A DNA stretch of 64,000 bases from JAOUJD01 sp963811265 (GCA_963811265.1 CAWEQS010000026.1:372001-436000); one strand, 5' to 3'; positions 36,623-46,048 are shown, numbered from the stretch's first letter. Numbers and translations are program-made. The notes: generated from the letters alone by a model not told the origin.

Positions 36623-37654
36623 CTATGCGTCGCGGCTGCTGCGCCGCAGCCAGGGCACCACTGCCCGCTCCACGCCGAACGGCTGTGCCATCAGCGCGTC
36701 GAGTTCCCGGTCCGGGTCGGCCCCATGGTTCAGCACCCGGTCGACCAGCCCCGCGATCGGCATGTCGACGCCGAGCCGGGCGGCCAGTTCGGCGATGGCG
36801 CTCGAGGAGTGCACGCCTTCCTGCACGGTGATGCGCTCGCCGAGGATCTGCTCCAGCGTGCGGCCGCGGCCCAGTTCCATGCCGAGCGACATGTTGCGCG
36901 ACTGGGGGCTGTTGCAGGACAGGTCGATGTCGCCGATGCCGGACAGTCCCAGGAAGGTCTCGAGGCGCGCGCCGAGCGCCAGCCCGAGGTCGACCGCCTC
37001 CGCCAGGCCGCGCGCCAGCAGCATCGCGCGCATGCTGTTGCCCAGGCCCTTGCCGGTGACGATGCCGCAGGCGATCGCGAGCACGTTCTTCATCACGCCG
37101 CTCACCTGCGCGCCGATCACATCGTCGGACAGGTAGACGCGAAAGCGCGCGCTGCCGATCGCCTGTTCCAGCCGCGCTCCGAGCACCGGATCGGCGCATG
37201 CGAGCGTGACGCCGGCCGGCAGGTCGACGGCGATCTCGGCGGCGAAGGAAGGACCGGACAGGATGGCGACGCGCGCCTGCGGCAGCGTGTCCGCGAGGAC
37301 CTGCGACATCAGCGCGCAGCTGCCGCGCTCGATGCCCTTCGAGCAGCTGACCACCGGAGTGCCGGCAGGCAGGTGAGGCTGCAACGACGCGGTCACGGCG
37401 CGCATGTGCTGCGCCGGCGGCACCAGCAGCAGGAACTCCGATTCGCGCGCGGCGGCGGCCATCTCCCCCGTGGCGACGATGCCCTCGGGCAGCGTCACGC
37501 CGCGCAGGAAGACCGCGTTCTCGCGCTTCACGTTGACCGTGTCCACGACCTCGGGCTCGCGCGCCCACAGCACGACCTCGTGCTGCCGCCGCCGCAGGAC
37601 GCAGGCCATCGCGGTGCCGAACGCGCCGCCGCCGATCACGCCGATTCGCGCCAT
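36623..37654 (-). CDS. gpsA: NAD(P)H-dependent glycerol-3-phosphate dehydrogenase
   Basis: This 343-residue cytoplasmic enzyme makes sn-glycerol 3-phosphate from dihydroxyacetone phosphate for phospholipid synthesis. It has the Rossmann motif IGVIGGGAFGTAMACVL, VSCSKGIERG, LSGPSFAAEIAVDLPAG, and the catalytic Lys region VSGVMKNVLAIACGIVTGKGLGNS. The C-terminus is near full length. It lies downstream of a UgpBAEC-like transporter and two phosphohydrolases, a context that fits glycerol-phosphate metabolism. Confidence 0.94.
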   Translation of the reverse strand: MARIGVIGGGAFGTAMACVLRRRQHEVVLWAREPEVVDTVNVKRENAVFLRGVTLPEGIVATGEMAAAARESEFLLLVPPAQHMRAVTASLQPHLPAGTPVVSCSKGIERGSCALMSQVLADTLPQARVAILSGPSFAAEIAVDLPAGVTLACADPVLGARLEQAIGSARFRVYLSDDVIGAQVSGVMKNVLAIACGIVTGKGLGNSMRAMLLARGLAEAVDLGLALGARLETFLGLSGIGDIDLSCNSPQSRNMSLGMELGRGRTLEQILGERITVQEGVHSSSAIAELAARLGVDMPIAGLVDRVLNHGADPDRELDALMAQPFGVERAVVPWLRRSSRDA

Positions 37655-37741
37655 GTTCCCATCCTATGCGGCGGGATGCGGGCCGCGTTGACAGCGGTCA
37701 GCCGCCGCGCCGGCCCGGCCGCGGCGCGGCGCTCCGCGCGA

Positions 37742-38542
37742 TCACGCGCGCGCCGCGAGGACGCGCTCCGCGAAGATGACGAAGCCGCCGCCCTCCTCGG
37801 CCTCCGCGATCACGTGGGCCGGCGGGTGCTCCAGTCCGTCGACGAACGGCGCGATGTTGGCCACGGCGAAGGAGTTGGGGAAGTACGCGAACATCGGCTC
37901 GTCGTTGGGGGAGTCGCCGATGAAGGCGAAGGCGTCGCGCTCGGCATCGAGGTCGACGCCGAACTGCTCGCTCATCAGCCGCCGCGTCATCGACAGCTTG
38001 TCGTGCGTGCCGTGCCACGCGTTCACGTGGATCGAACTGACCTTCGCCGTCAGCCCGCGGGCCGTCAGCAGCGCATGGATGCGGGCAACGGCGTCCGGCG
38101 GAAGCGGCGGCACGTCCTCGCAGTAGTCGATCGCCAGGTCGGTGTCGCGATACAACTGGTCGGCGGCGATCGCCGCCCCGGGCACCGCGCGCAGCACTTC
38201 CTCGCCGATCACGCGGAGGCGCTCGCGGTCCTGCGCCCGCTCGGCGTCGCTGCGCGCGAAGCCGCGGATCATGCGGCGCCGTTCATGGTCGTAACGGAAG
38301 TACAGCGCGCCGTTCTCGCCGACCACCGCGTCGACCGGCCAGAAGCGCGCGATCAGGTCGCACCAGCCCGCGGGCCGGCCGGTCACCGGGATGACGAGCA
38401 GCCCGGCCTTCTGCAGGCGCTCCAGCGCGCCGTAGGCCGCCGCGCCAAGGCGACCCGCGGTCGTGATCGTGCCGTCGATGTCGAGCAGCACTCCACGCAG
38501 GCGTGCGAGTGCGGCGGGCGCGGGCAGGGAAGCGGAAGTCAT
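37742..38542 (-). CDS. HAD-IIB family phosphatase
   Basis: This 266-residue HAD hydrolase has motif I LLDIDGTITTAGRLG near residue 19, motif II PVTGRPAGW and a Cof-type cap. Motif IV GDSPNDEPMF lies near residue 208. Relatives act on mannosyl-3-phosphoglycerate, trehalose 6-phosphate and other phosphosugars. The nucleophile and acid Asp pair is present, though DxDGT reads DIDGT as normal. It ends 87 bases upstream of the gpsA start and lies 9 bases after the EEP gene, so one operon is likely. Confidence 0.87.
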   Translation of the reverse strand: MTSASLPAPAALARLRGVLLDIDGTITTAGRLGAAAYGALERLQKAGLLVIPVTGRPAGWCDLIARFWPVDAVVGENGALYFRYDHERRRMIRGFARSDAERAQDRERLRVIGEEVLRAVPGAAIAADQLYRDTDLAIDYCEDVPPLPPDAVARIHALLTARGLTAKVSSIHVNAWHGTHDKLSMTRRLMSEQFGVDLDAERDAFAFIGDSPNDEPMFAYFPNSFAVANIAPFVDGLEHPPAHVIAEAEEGGGFVIFAERVLAARA

Positions 38543-38551
38543 GGTGGCGAT

Positions 38552-39379
38552 TCAGTCGCGCAAGGTCAGCCGCAGCGGTTGATGGTCGGACGCATCGGTC
38601 GCCGTATCGATCGAGAGATCGGCGACCCGCTGCGCGACGTCGGCCGTCACCGCGAAGTAGTCGCGGCAATGCCCGCCCATCGGCCACTGCCTGCGGTCGT
38701 ACAGACCCGTGCTCGGCGGGTGCGGTTCGGCTCCGCGCGCACTGCGCCAGGCGTCGAGCAACGGCGGCGCGAACAGCGCTCGATACGCGTCTTCGTGCGG
38801 AAGGAAGTTCAGGTCGCCGCACAGGACGAGCGACGCCGGGCGGGGCACCGGATCGTACGGACTGGCCGCTGGCTTCGGCGGACGCGCTTCGTTCCCGGCG
38901 ACCTCGGCCTGCAGCGCGCGCAGCCGCTCGATCTGCGCCGCGCGGTGCGCGGCCGAGTAGTACTCGAGATGCGTCGTGACCACGCGCAGCGGGCCGGTGG
39001 GTGTCCCGACCACCGCCTCGATCGCCTGCCGCTGCATGTGCTTGATGCCGCCCTCGGCCGGATGCGGCAGCAGGTGGAAGAAGACCTGAAGCACGGGCAG
39101 GCGCGACAACAGCAGATTGCCGAACTGCCGTCGCTCCACGCCGGTCCCCGGGCGATCCAGCGCCGCCCCGAAGAACGCCCGATGCCGGGGAAACAGCGCC
39201 TGCAGTTCGGCGAGTTGGTCAGCGCCGTCTCCATACTGCGGATCGTTGCGCGCGACCTCCTGGAAGCAAAGCACGTCGCTGTCGCCCATCGCCTCGGCCA
39301 CCCGCGCGATGCGCGCGAGGTCGAAGCGGCCGTCGCATCCCCGGCCGCACTGGATGTTCCAGGTCAGGATCGACGTCAT
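38552..39379 (-). CDS. Endonuclease/exonuclease/phosphatase (EEP) family protein
   Basis: This 275-residue metal-dependent phosphodiesterase-fold protein has ILTWNIQCGRG at the start, VLCFQEVARN with the metal-binding Glu, TTHLEYYSAAHR with the catalytic His, CGDLNFLPHEDAYRAL and the terminal SDHQPLRLTL. No signal peptide is present. Genes of this type are often found with ugp-like transporters and may hydrolyse imported phosphodiesters; that is inference from linkage. It follows the ugpE-like gene by 6 bases. Confidence 0.87.
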   Translation of the reverse strand: MTSILTWNIQCGRGCDGRFDLARIARVAEAMGDSDVLCFQEVARNDPQYGDGADQLAELQALFPRHRAFFGAALDRPGTGVERRQFGNLLLSRLPVLQVFFHLLPHPAEGGIKHMQRQAIEAVVGTPTGPLRVVTTHLEYYSAAHRAAQIERLRALQAEVAGNEARPPKPAASPYDPVPRPASLVLCGDLNFLPHEDAYRALFAPPLLDAWRSARGAEPHPPSTGLYDRRQWPMGGHCRDYFAVTADVAQRVADLSIDTATDASDHQPLRLTLRD

Positions 39380-39385
39380 GTGCGG

Positions 39386-40197
39386 CTACTTGATGCCGGC
39401 GTGCATGAACGACTGCATGAACTGCCGCTGGAACAGCAGGAACGCGACCAGCAGCGGCGCCACCGCCATGATCGTTCCGGCGCTGATCACCGACCAGTCG
39501 ACGCCGGACTCGGGCGCGCCGAAGATCGCCAGCCCCACCGTCAGCGGACGCGTCTCGACCGAATTGGTGACCACCAGCGGCCAGAGGAAGTTGTTCCAGT
39601 GGTAGCTGACGGAGACGAGGCCGTAGGCGAGGTAGGTCGGCCGCGCGAGGGGCACGTACACGCGCCACAGCACGCCGAGGAAGCCGCAGCCTTCGACGCG
39701 CGCGGCATCCTCGAGTTCGCGCGGCACCGTCTTGAACGTCTGCCGCAGCAGGAAGATGCCGAACGCGCTCGCCATGTACGGCAGGCCGATGCCGAGGATG
39801 GTGTCGACCAGGCCCAGCCGGCCATGATGCGGTAGTTCTCGACGATCAGCACCTCGGGCATCACCATCAGTTGCACCAGCACCAGCCCGAAGGCGACGTT
39901 GCTGCCGAAGAACTCGAAGCGCGCGAACGCGTAGCCGGCGAGCGTGCACAGCACGAGCTGCGCCGACAGGATCATCGTCACCAGCATGATCGTGTTCACG
40001 AAGTGCCGCGGGAACGGCGCGTAGGACCAGGCCTTGGCGAAGTTGGACAGCGTGAGCGGCGCGAGGAGATCGAAGTGCGTCGCCATCTCCGGCGGATGAA
40101 ACGCGGCCCAGAACGCGTACGCGAGCGGCAGGAGCCACAGCAGCGCCAGCAGCCACGCCGCGCCCGTCTCCAGCACCAACCCGGTCCGCAGTCTCAT
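39386..40197 (-). CDS. ABC transporter permease, UgpE-like (frame interrupted)
   Basis: This second MetI-type permease of a carbohydrate/glycerol-phosphate (CUT1) ABC system is about 270 residues. It has the N-terminal helix and WLLPLAYAFWAAFHPPE, then the coupling loop PRELEDAARVEGCGFLGVLWRVYVPLARP with the EAA motif in modified form. The frame breaks near 39818: adding one G restores YRIMAGLGLVDTILGIGLPYM. The stop codon lies 6 bases before the EEP gene. It pairs with the UgpA-like permease upstream. Confidence 0.86.
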
Positions 40198-40204
40198 GGG
40201 CGAC

Positions 40205-41069
40205 TCACCGGTAGTGCACCCGCTTCTCGATCAGCAGGAACTGCACCACCGCCAGCAGCGCGAGAAGCGACGAGCAGCACGACCGTCAGCGTCGCCGCGT
40301 AGGCGGTGTCGAAGAAGCTGAACGCGACCTGGTAGATGTAGTACAGGAGCAGGCTCGACGCGTTGTCCGGCCCGCCCTTCGTCAGGATGAAGAGATGGTC
40401 GACCAGCTTGAACGAGTTGATCGTCGCGTTCACCAGCACGAACAGCGTCGTCGGCATCAGCAGCGGGAAGGTCACGCGCCGGAAGAAGTACCAGCGCGAC
40501 GCGCCTTCGATCTTCGCCGCCTCCTGCAACTCGGGCGGCAGGTTCTGCAGCGCGGCGAGGTAGAAGATCATGAAGAAGCCGGCTTCCTTCCATACGACCA
40601 TCACCATCGTCGCCGGCAGCACGAGGTTCGGGTCGCCGAGCCAGTTGTGGCTCGGCGCGCCGAACAGCGCCCCGACCTGGTCGAACATTCCGATCTGGGG
40701 CGTGTAGAAGAACAGCCACAGGTTCGCCACCGCGATCATCGGCAGCACCGTCGGCGTGAAGTACGCCATGCGCACCAGCGCGCGCGCCGGCAGCTTCTCG
40801 TTGACCCACAGCGCCATCACCATCGCGATCGCGATCGCCGTGGGGATGGTGCCGAGCGCGAACCAGGCGTTGTTGCCGAGGACCTGCCAGAAGATCGGGT
40901 CGTCGAGGAGCGCGGCGTAGTTGTCGAAGCCGACGAACCGGGACGGCCGCACGACCGTCCCGGTGGAGAAGAAGCTGTCGACGAGGGTGGCGATCGCCGG
41001 GTAGTGCGTGAACCCGATGAGCAGGATCGCGGCCGGCGTGAGCAGCAGCCAGCCGTAGACGTGCTTCAT
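40205..41069 (-). CDS. ABC transporter permease, UgpA-like (frame interrupted near 3' end)
   Basis: This CUT1-type permease is about 288 residues when corrected, with six hydrophobic helices. The coupling loop PPELQEAAKIEGASRWYFFRRVTFPLLMPT is well conserved, as is LTKGGPDNASSLLLYYIYQVAF. The frame breaks near 40265: removing one base restores VVLLVALALLAVVQFLLIEKRVHYR and a stop codon at 40205, the usual C-terminus of this family. Left uncorrected, the chain would end in an unconserved Arg/Ala tail. It lies 10 bases after the binding-protein gene. Confidence 0.86.
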
Positions 41070-41079
41070 CGGGCCACCT

Positions 41080-42354
41080 TCAGCGGTACGACTTCAGAAG
41101 CTTGTCGGCCTCCGCCTGCGCCGCGTTCAGCGCGTCCGCCGGCGATTTCTGCCCCGTCAGCGTCGCCTGGATCGCATCGTCGAGCTGCTTGCGCACGCGC
41201 CCGGTCTGGAACGTCGACAGCTCGGGAGTGGCGAACTCGAACTGGTCGCGCGCAACGACCGCCTGCGGGAAGCCCGCCGCGTACTCCTTCAGCTTCGGCG
41301 TCGCGTACGCGTCCGGCCGCGTGGCGACGTAGCCGGTCGCCATGCTCCAGTCGGCGGCGCGCTCCGGCGCCGTCATCCACTTGACGAAGGCGAGCGCGGC
41401 CTTGCGCTCCTCGGGCGTCGTCTTCTTGAACAGGTAGAAGTTGCCGCCGCCGGTGGGCGAACCGCGCTGCTTCGAGGCGGGCAGCATTGCGACGCCGAAC
41501 GGGAACTTGGCGCTGTCCTTCACCGCGGTGAGATTGCCGGTCGTGTGCCACATCATCGCCGTCTTGCCTTCGGTGAAGGCCTGCCGCAACGTGCCCCACT
41601 CGACCGTGCCCTCGGGCATCACCTTGTGCTTGACGCCGAGGTCGCGCCAGTACTGCAGCGCGGCGATCACGTCGGGGTGCGCATAATTCGTCTGGTTGCC
41701 GTCGCGGTTCATCAGGTCCTGGCCGTTCTGCCGCGCGAAAGCCTGGAACATCCAGTACGCATAGCCGGTCGACGGCACCATCACGCCCCAGCGCGTGACG
41801 TTGCCGGCGGCGTCCCTCTTCACGAGCTTGGACGCCATCTGCACCATTTCGGTCCAGTTGGCGGGCGGCCGGTCCGGGTCGAGCCCCGCTTCCTTGAAGG
41901 CTTCCTTGTTCCAGTACAGCACGATGGTCGAGCGCTGGAACGGAATGCCGTAGACCTTGTTCTTGTAGGTGCCGTTCATCATCAGCGCGGGATAGAAGGC
42001 CTTGAGCCACGCCTTGTCGTCGGGCGTCGTGGCGACGTCGTCCCAGGCGACGATCACGTCCTGCTCGATCAGCTCGTACAGGTCGATCGAGTACAGCACC
42101 GACAGCGGCGCCGACTGCCCGGCCTTCAACGCGGCGAGCGCCTTGATGCGCGCGTCGTCGTAGTTGCCGGCGTAGATCGGGTTGACCTTGATGCCGGGGT
42201 GCTCCTGCTCGAACTGCCGGGCGTAGCCGTCGATCACCTTGGTGAGCGGCCCGCCGACGGCGATCGGGTAGTAGAAGGTCAGTTGCGTTTGGGCGCTTGC
42301 CGGGCCGACGGCCGCGAGCAGCGCGGACATCACGAAAGCGGACAGCCATTTCAT
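41080..42354 (-). CDS. ABC transporter substrate-binding protein, UgpB-like
   Basis: This 424-residue periplasmic protein has a signal peptide (MKWLSAFVMSALLAAVGPASAQ). Features shared with E. coli UgpB include a FEQEHPGIKVNPIYAGNYDD segment, YGIPFQRSTIVLYWNKEAFKEAG and the HTTGNL region. UgpB binds sn-glycerol 3-phosphate and glycerophosphodiesters. Nearby gpsA, EEP and HAD genes support that role, but sugars remain possible. It sits between the ATPase and permease genes in a single minus-strand operon. Confidence 0.87.
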   Translation of the reverse strand: MKWLSAFVMSALLAAVGPASAQTQLTFYYPIAVGGPLTKVIDGYARQFEQEHPGIKVNPIYAGNYDDARIKALAALKAGQSAPLSVLYSIDLYELIEQDVIVAWDDVATTPDDKAWLKAFYPALMMNGTYKNKVYGIPFQRSTIVLYWNKEAFKEAGLDPDRPPANWTEMVQMASKLVKRDAAGNVTRWGVMVPSTGYAYWMFQAFARQNGQDLMNRDGNQTNYAHPDVIAALQYWRDLGVKHKVMPEGTVEWGTLRQAFTEGKTAMMWHTTGNLTAVKDSAKFPFGVAMLPASKQRGSPTGGGNFYLFKKTTPEERKAALAFVKWMTAPERAADWSMATGYVATRPDAYATPKLKEYAAGFPQAVVARDQFEFATPELSTFQTGRVRKQLDDAIQATLTGQKSPADALNAAQAEADKLLKSYR

Positions 42355-42403
42355 GGTTGACGTCCCTTCGGTTGGTGGTTGAACAGCGATCGGGCCACGC
42401 TAA

Positions 42404-43474
42404 TCACGCCGCCAGCGGAAGCGATTGACTCGCGTCAGACCGCGCGCCGCTGGCCGCATCGAACACGTGAACCGAATCAGCTTCCCAGCCTAGTCGCACC
42501 TGCGCTCCGGCGCAAAGGCGCGATTGGCCACCGGCGCGGGCGAGCACCGACTCCCGCCCGACGCGGGCGGTGATGATCGTGTCGGCGCCGTGGTACTCGG
42601 CGCTCGTGACTTCCGCGGACACGCCGCCCGTGTCGACCAGCCGCACGTGCTCGGGCCGCACGCCGAGCACCAGCCCCGCACCGCGTCCGCGCAGCACCGG
42701 CTCCTTCGAGCCGAGGATCACCGCGCCGTCCGGTCCGTCCTCGAGCGCGACGAGGTTCATCGCGGGGGTGCCGATGAAGCGCGCAGCAAAGATCGTCGCC
42801 GGCCGCGCATACAAGTCCTCCGGCGTGCCTTCCTGCTCGATCCGGCCTTCGCGCATCAGCACGATGCGATCCGCCATGCTCATCGCCTCGATCTGGTCGT
42901 GCGTGACGTAGACCACCGTCATGTCGAGCCGCTGCTGCAGCGCGCGGATCTCCACCCGCATCCCGTGGCGAAGCTGCGCGTCGAGATTCGACAGCGGTTC
43001 GTCCATCAGGCAGATCCTGTTCTCCGCGATCACGGCGCGCGCGAGAGCGACGCGCTGGCGCTGCCCGCCCGACAACTGCGACGGCTTGCGGGCGATCTGC
43101 TCCGTCAGCCCGACCAGCTCCGCCACGCGGGCGAGCCGCGCATCCCGCTCGGCCTTGGGCAGGCCGCGCACCTTGAGCCCGAAGACGATGTTTTCGGCCA
43201 CCGACAGATGCGGGAACAGCGCGTACGACTGGAACACCATCGAGATCTTGCGCTTGTCGGGCGCAAGCCGCGTGACGTCGCGGCCGCCGATCAGGATCCG
43301 TCCTTCGCTCGGATCCTCGAGCCCGGCGATCAGCCGCAGGATGGTCGACTTGCCGCAGCCCGACGGCCCGAGCAGGACCAGGAACTTGCCCGATTCGGCG
43401 CGCAGGCTCACGCCGTCGACCGCGCGCACCGCGCCGTAGCGCTTCGAGACGCCTTCGAGAACGATGTCGCTCAG
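42404..43474 (-). CDS. ABC transporter ATP-binding protein, UgpC/MalK-like (unusual start codon)
   Basis: This CUT1-family ATPase is about 356 residues, with the Walker A motif GPSGCGKST, the signature LSGGQRQRVALARAV, the Walker B RICLMDEPLSNLDAQLR and the H-loop YVTHDQIEA. A C-terminal OB-type domain carries VLGVRPEHVRLVDTG. The first canonical start codon (GTG 43429) would delete the first beta strand. The family-typical N-terminus SDIVLEGVSKRYGAVRAVDG begins just after a CTG at 43474 with GGGAGG 8 bases upstream. No ATG, GTG or TTG exists between that point and the upstream stop codon, so a CTG start, or a base error there, is inferred. Confidence 0.87.
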   Translation of the reverse strand: MSDIVLEGVSKRYGAVRAVDGVSLRAESGKFLVLLGPSGCGKSTILRLIAGLEDPSEGRILIGGRDVTRLAPDKRKISMVFQSYALFPHLSVAENIVFGLKVRGLPKAERDARLARVAELVGLTEQIARKPSQLSGGQRQRVALARAVIAENRICLMDEPLSNLDAQLRHGMRVEIRALQQRLDMTVVYVTHDQIEAMSMADRIVLMREGRIEQEGTPEDLYARPATIFAARFIGTPAMNLVALEDGPDGAVILGSKEPVLRGRGAGLVLGVRPEHVRLVDTGGVSAEVTSAEYHGADTIITARVGRESVLARAGGQSRLCAGAQVRLGWEADSVHVFDAASGARSDASQSLPLAA

Positions 43475-43526
43475 TGGACTACCCTCCCGCGCTGCGCGCT
43501 CATGGCCCGCGCATTATGCAGCGCGG

Positions 43527-44763
43527 TCAGTGGCGAAGGGTTCGCGACGCCGCCGCCGGCCACGGTTTCCAGCGCCGGTGCGTCCACCACCACTGTTCCG
43601 GATGCCGCACGACCAGGTGCTCCAGCGCCGCGTTGTAGGCCCGCGTGTTCAACCGGATCGCCTCGTTGGCGTCCGGATGTTCGATCAGCGCGAGCGCCGG
43701 CTCGAAGCGCAGCACGTGCGATCCGTCGGGCTCGCGCCAGCTGGCGGCCGGCACGACCGGCGCGCCGGTCGACAAGGCGATGACCGACGAGGCTGCGGAA
43801 GGTGCCGGCGGGATGCCCGAAGAACTCCACCAGCACGCCGTCCTTGCGGCTGGCGTGCTGGTCGAACGGGAACACCACCAGGTCGCCGGCCGCCAGCTTG
43901 TCGAGGATGGCCTCGAGCCCACCGCGCTTGGGCAGGATGCCGAAGCCGGCGCGGGCGAAGCGTCGCGCCACCAACCGGTCCAGCCACGCCGGCTTGACGG
44001 GCCGGCGCACGAACCAGAACCGGCCGCGCGCCTGCGGATAGCTGTCGAGCCCGGCGGCGGTCGCCACCTCGAAGTTGCCGAAGTGACCGGTCAGGATCAG
44101 CACGCCCTTGCCCTGCCCGAGCGCGGCGACCAGCGCGTCGAGGTTCTCGACGCGGACCATCGAGCGCCGCCGTTCCGCCGACAGCCAGGGGAAGCGGAGG
44201 AACTCCCACAGCAGCCGGCCCATGTGCGCGTAGTGCGCCTGCGCCAGCGCCTCGATCTCGGCGGCCGGCGTCGCGTCGCCGAACACGCGCCGCAGGTTCT
44301 CGAGCACGACCTTGCGCCGCAGCGGCAGCAGGCGATAGAGCACGCGGCCCAGCCACGGCGCGTCGGCCACCATCGGATGCGCCAGCGCCACCGCCGTGGC
44401 CGACGTGCGATCGTGCGACAGCGACACGCTGATGTCCTTGATCCGGTTGCGCCCGAGCACCGTCTGCGCCGCCGCGCCGCACACCACCCGCGGCGCGCCG
44501 TAGGGATCGCGCGCCACGGAGAAGTCCTCCGCGACGATGGTGCCGAGCGCCGTTTCGCGCGGAAAGAGCTTCAGGCACGCCTCCTTGGCGGCGAAGCGGG
44601 CCGCGAGGCTGGCGGCGCGGCCGGAGCCGGCGCACTCGTCGAGTTCGCCGCGCGAGAAGAGCCTTGCGAGATCTTCGTCCGGAGTCTCGCGCAAGAGGCG
44701 TTCGACGCGCGCGATCTCGACTGTGTCGATGCCGCAGCGGCTGGCAGTGCCGGCCACGGTCAT
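43527..44763 (-). CDS. Fusion of holo-ACP synthase (AcpS type) and LpxL/HtrB-like acyltransferase (frame interrupted)
   Basis: This protein of about 412 residues has two enzymes. Residues 10-128 are an AcpS-type phosphopantetheinyl transferase: CGIDTVEIARVERLL with the metal-binding Asp13, LAARFAAKEACLKLF with Glu61, and VSLSHDRTSATAVAL. Residues 132-410 are a lysophospholipid/lauroyl acyltransferase: RRKVVLENLRRVF, LTGHFGNFEVA with the catalytic His227-x4-Glu232, and FDQHASRKDGVLVEFFG. The frame breaks near 43786; removing one base gives FRSLAVIALSTGAPVVPA and a normal C-terminus. The ATG is 4 bases after the ketosynthase-partner gene. It probably activates the operon's carrier protein and transfers the finished acyl chain. 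Confidence 0.85.
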
Positions 44764-44767
44764 CGGT

Positions 44768-46048
44768 TCAGGCGCCAGCGGCCCGGACCAGCAGCGCGGC
44801 ATTGGTGCCGCCGAAGCCGCGCGCCAGCAGCAACGCGACGTCGCTGCGCGGCTCCTGCGGCGTGGCGGCCACCGGCAGGCCGGCGCACAGGGGATCGATG
44901 CTCCGAAGGTTGGCGATGCCCGGGACGCTGCGCGCGCGCAGCGCCTCGATCGCCAGCACGGCTTCGATGATGCCGCTCGCCGCCAGCAGGTGGCCGATCG
45001 ACCACTTGAACGCGGTGACCGGGGGCATCTGCGCGCCGAACACCGAGAGCAGCGCGCGCGCCTCGGACACGTCCGAGTTCGGCGTGCCGTTGCCGTGGGC
45101 GACGACCATGCCGACGTCGCCCGGTTGCAGGCCCGCGTCGGCGAGCGCATCGCGGATCGCCCGCGCGAGCCCCGCGCCGTCGTCCCGGATCGGCAGCAGT
45201 CCGAGGGCGTCGCCGCCGTGCCCGACGCCGAGCACTTCGCCGAGCACCGGGGCGCCGCGCGTCCGCGCCGCGTCCTCGGTCTCGAGCACCAGCGCGGCGG
45301 CGCCCTCGCCCATCAGGCTGCCGTTGTGCGCCTCGTCGAACGGGCGCAGCCCGTCCTCGGACAGCAGTCCCACCGCGTGGTAGTACAGCACCATCTGCGG
45401 CTCGATCGAGGCATCGTGGCCGATGGCGACCGCGCGCTCGCATTCGCCGGTCCTCAGCGCCTCGGCGGCCTCGGCGATCGCCAGCGGTCCGCTGACGCCG
45501 TGGTTGGTGATGCAGGCGTTCGGGCCCTTCAGCACCTGGCGGATGCCGACGTGCCCGAGCACGTTGTTGGGCAGCGACCGCAGCAGCCACATCGGATTCA
45601 CCGTCGCCGACAGTTCGCGTCCGAAGGCTTCGAGGCTGCCGCCGGCCGCCGTCATCAGCGGGAAGTAGTCGTACTGGTTCAGGAACGCGCCGCCGCCCGA
45701 GCCGACGTAGATGCCGCAGCCGTCGTTGAATCGCGTGGCGGCCGCTTCGTCGAGCGTCGCGCGCCAGGCGGCGAAGCCCGCGCTCTCGATCGCACGGTCG
45801 GCGGCGTACAGGCCGAACACGTCGGTGCGGCGAACGTACTTCAGCAGCTTGCGGTCGCCGGTCAGCGCCGCCGCGTTGTAGTCGCCCACCTCGGCGGCGA
45901 GCTTCGCCGGCCAGCGCGCGGAGTCCCACTGCGCGATCGGGCGGATCGCGGAGCGGCCCGCCGCCACGCTGGAGAAGATCGCCGCCGGCGAGCTTCCCGC
46001 GCCGCAGATCGCGCCGGTGCCGGTGATCAGTACGCGCTTCGTCGCCAT
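44768..46048 (-). CDS. Cys-less beta-ketoacyl synthase homologue (chain-length-factor-like)
   Basis: This thiolase-fold protein of 426 residues is clearly homologous to FabF-type ketosynthases (VLITGTGAICGAGSS, RPFDEAHNGSLMGEGAAALVLE, VVAHGNGTPNSD, FKWSIGHLLAASG). The active-site Cys of the TAC motif is replaced: the aligned stretch reads KGPNACITNHGVSG, with Gly184 at the nucleophile position. Both catalytic His positions are kept. Such partners, like chain length factors of type II polyketide and aryl polyene synthases, pair with an active ketosynthase and shape chain length. Its ATG overlaps the stop codon of the active ketosynthase. Confidence 0.86.
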   Translation of the reverse strand: MATKRVLITGTGAICGAGSSPAAIFSSVAAGRSAIRPIAQWDSARWPAKLAAEVGDYNAAALTGDRKLLKYVRRTDVFGLYAADRAIESAGFAAWRATLDEAAATRFNDGCGIYVGSGGGAFLNQYDYFPLMTAAGGSLEAFGRELSATVNPMWLLRSLPNNVLGHVGIRQVLKGPNACITNHGVSGPLAIAEAAEALRTGECERAVAIGHDASIEPQMVLYYHAVGLLSEDGLRPFDEAHNGSLMGEGAAALVLETEDAARTRGAPVLGEVLGVGHGGDALGLLPIRDDGAGLARAIRDALADAGLQPGDVGMVVAHGNGTPNSDVSEARALLSVFGAQMPPVTAFKWSIGHLLAASGIIEAVLAIEALRARSVPGIANLRSIDPLCAGLPVAATPQEPRSDVALLLARGFGGTNAALLVRAAGA

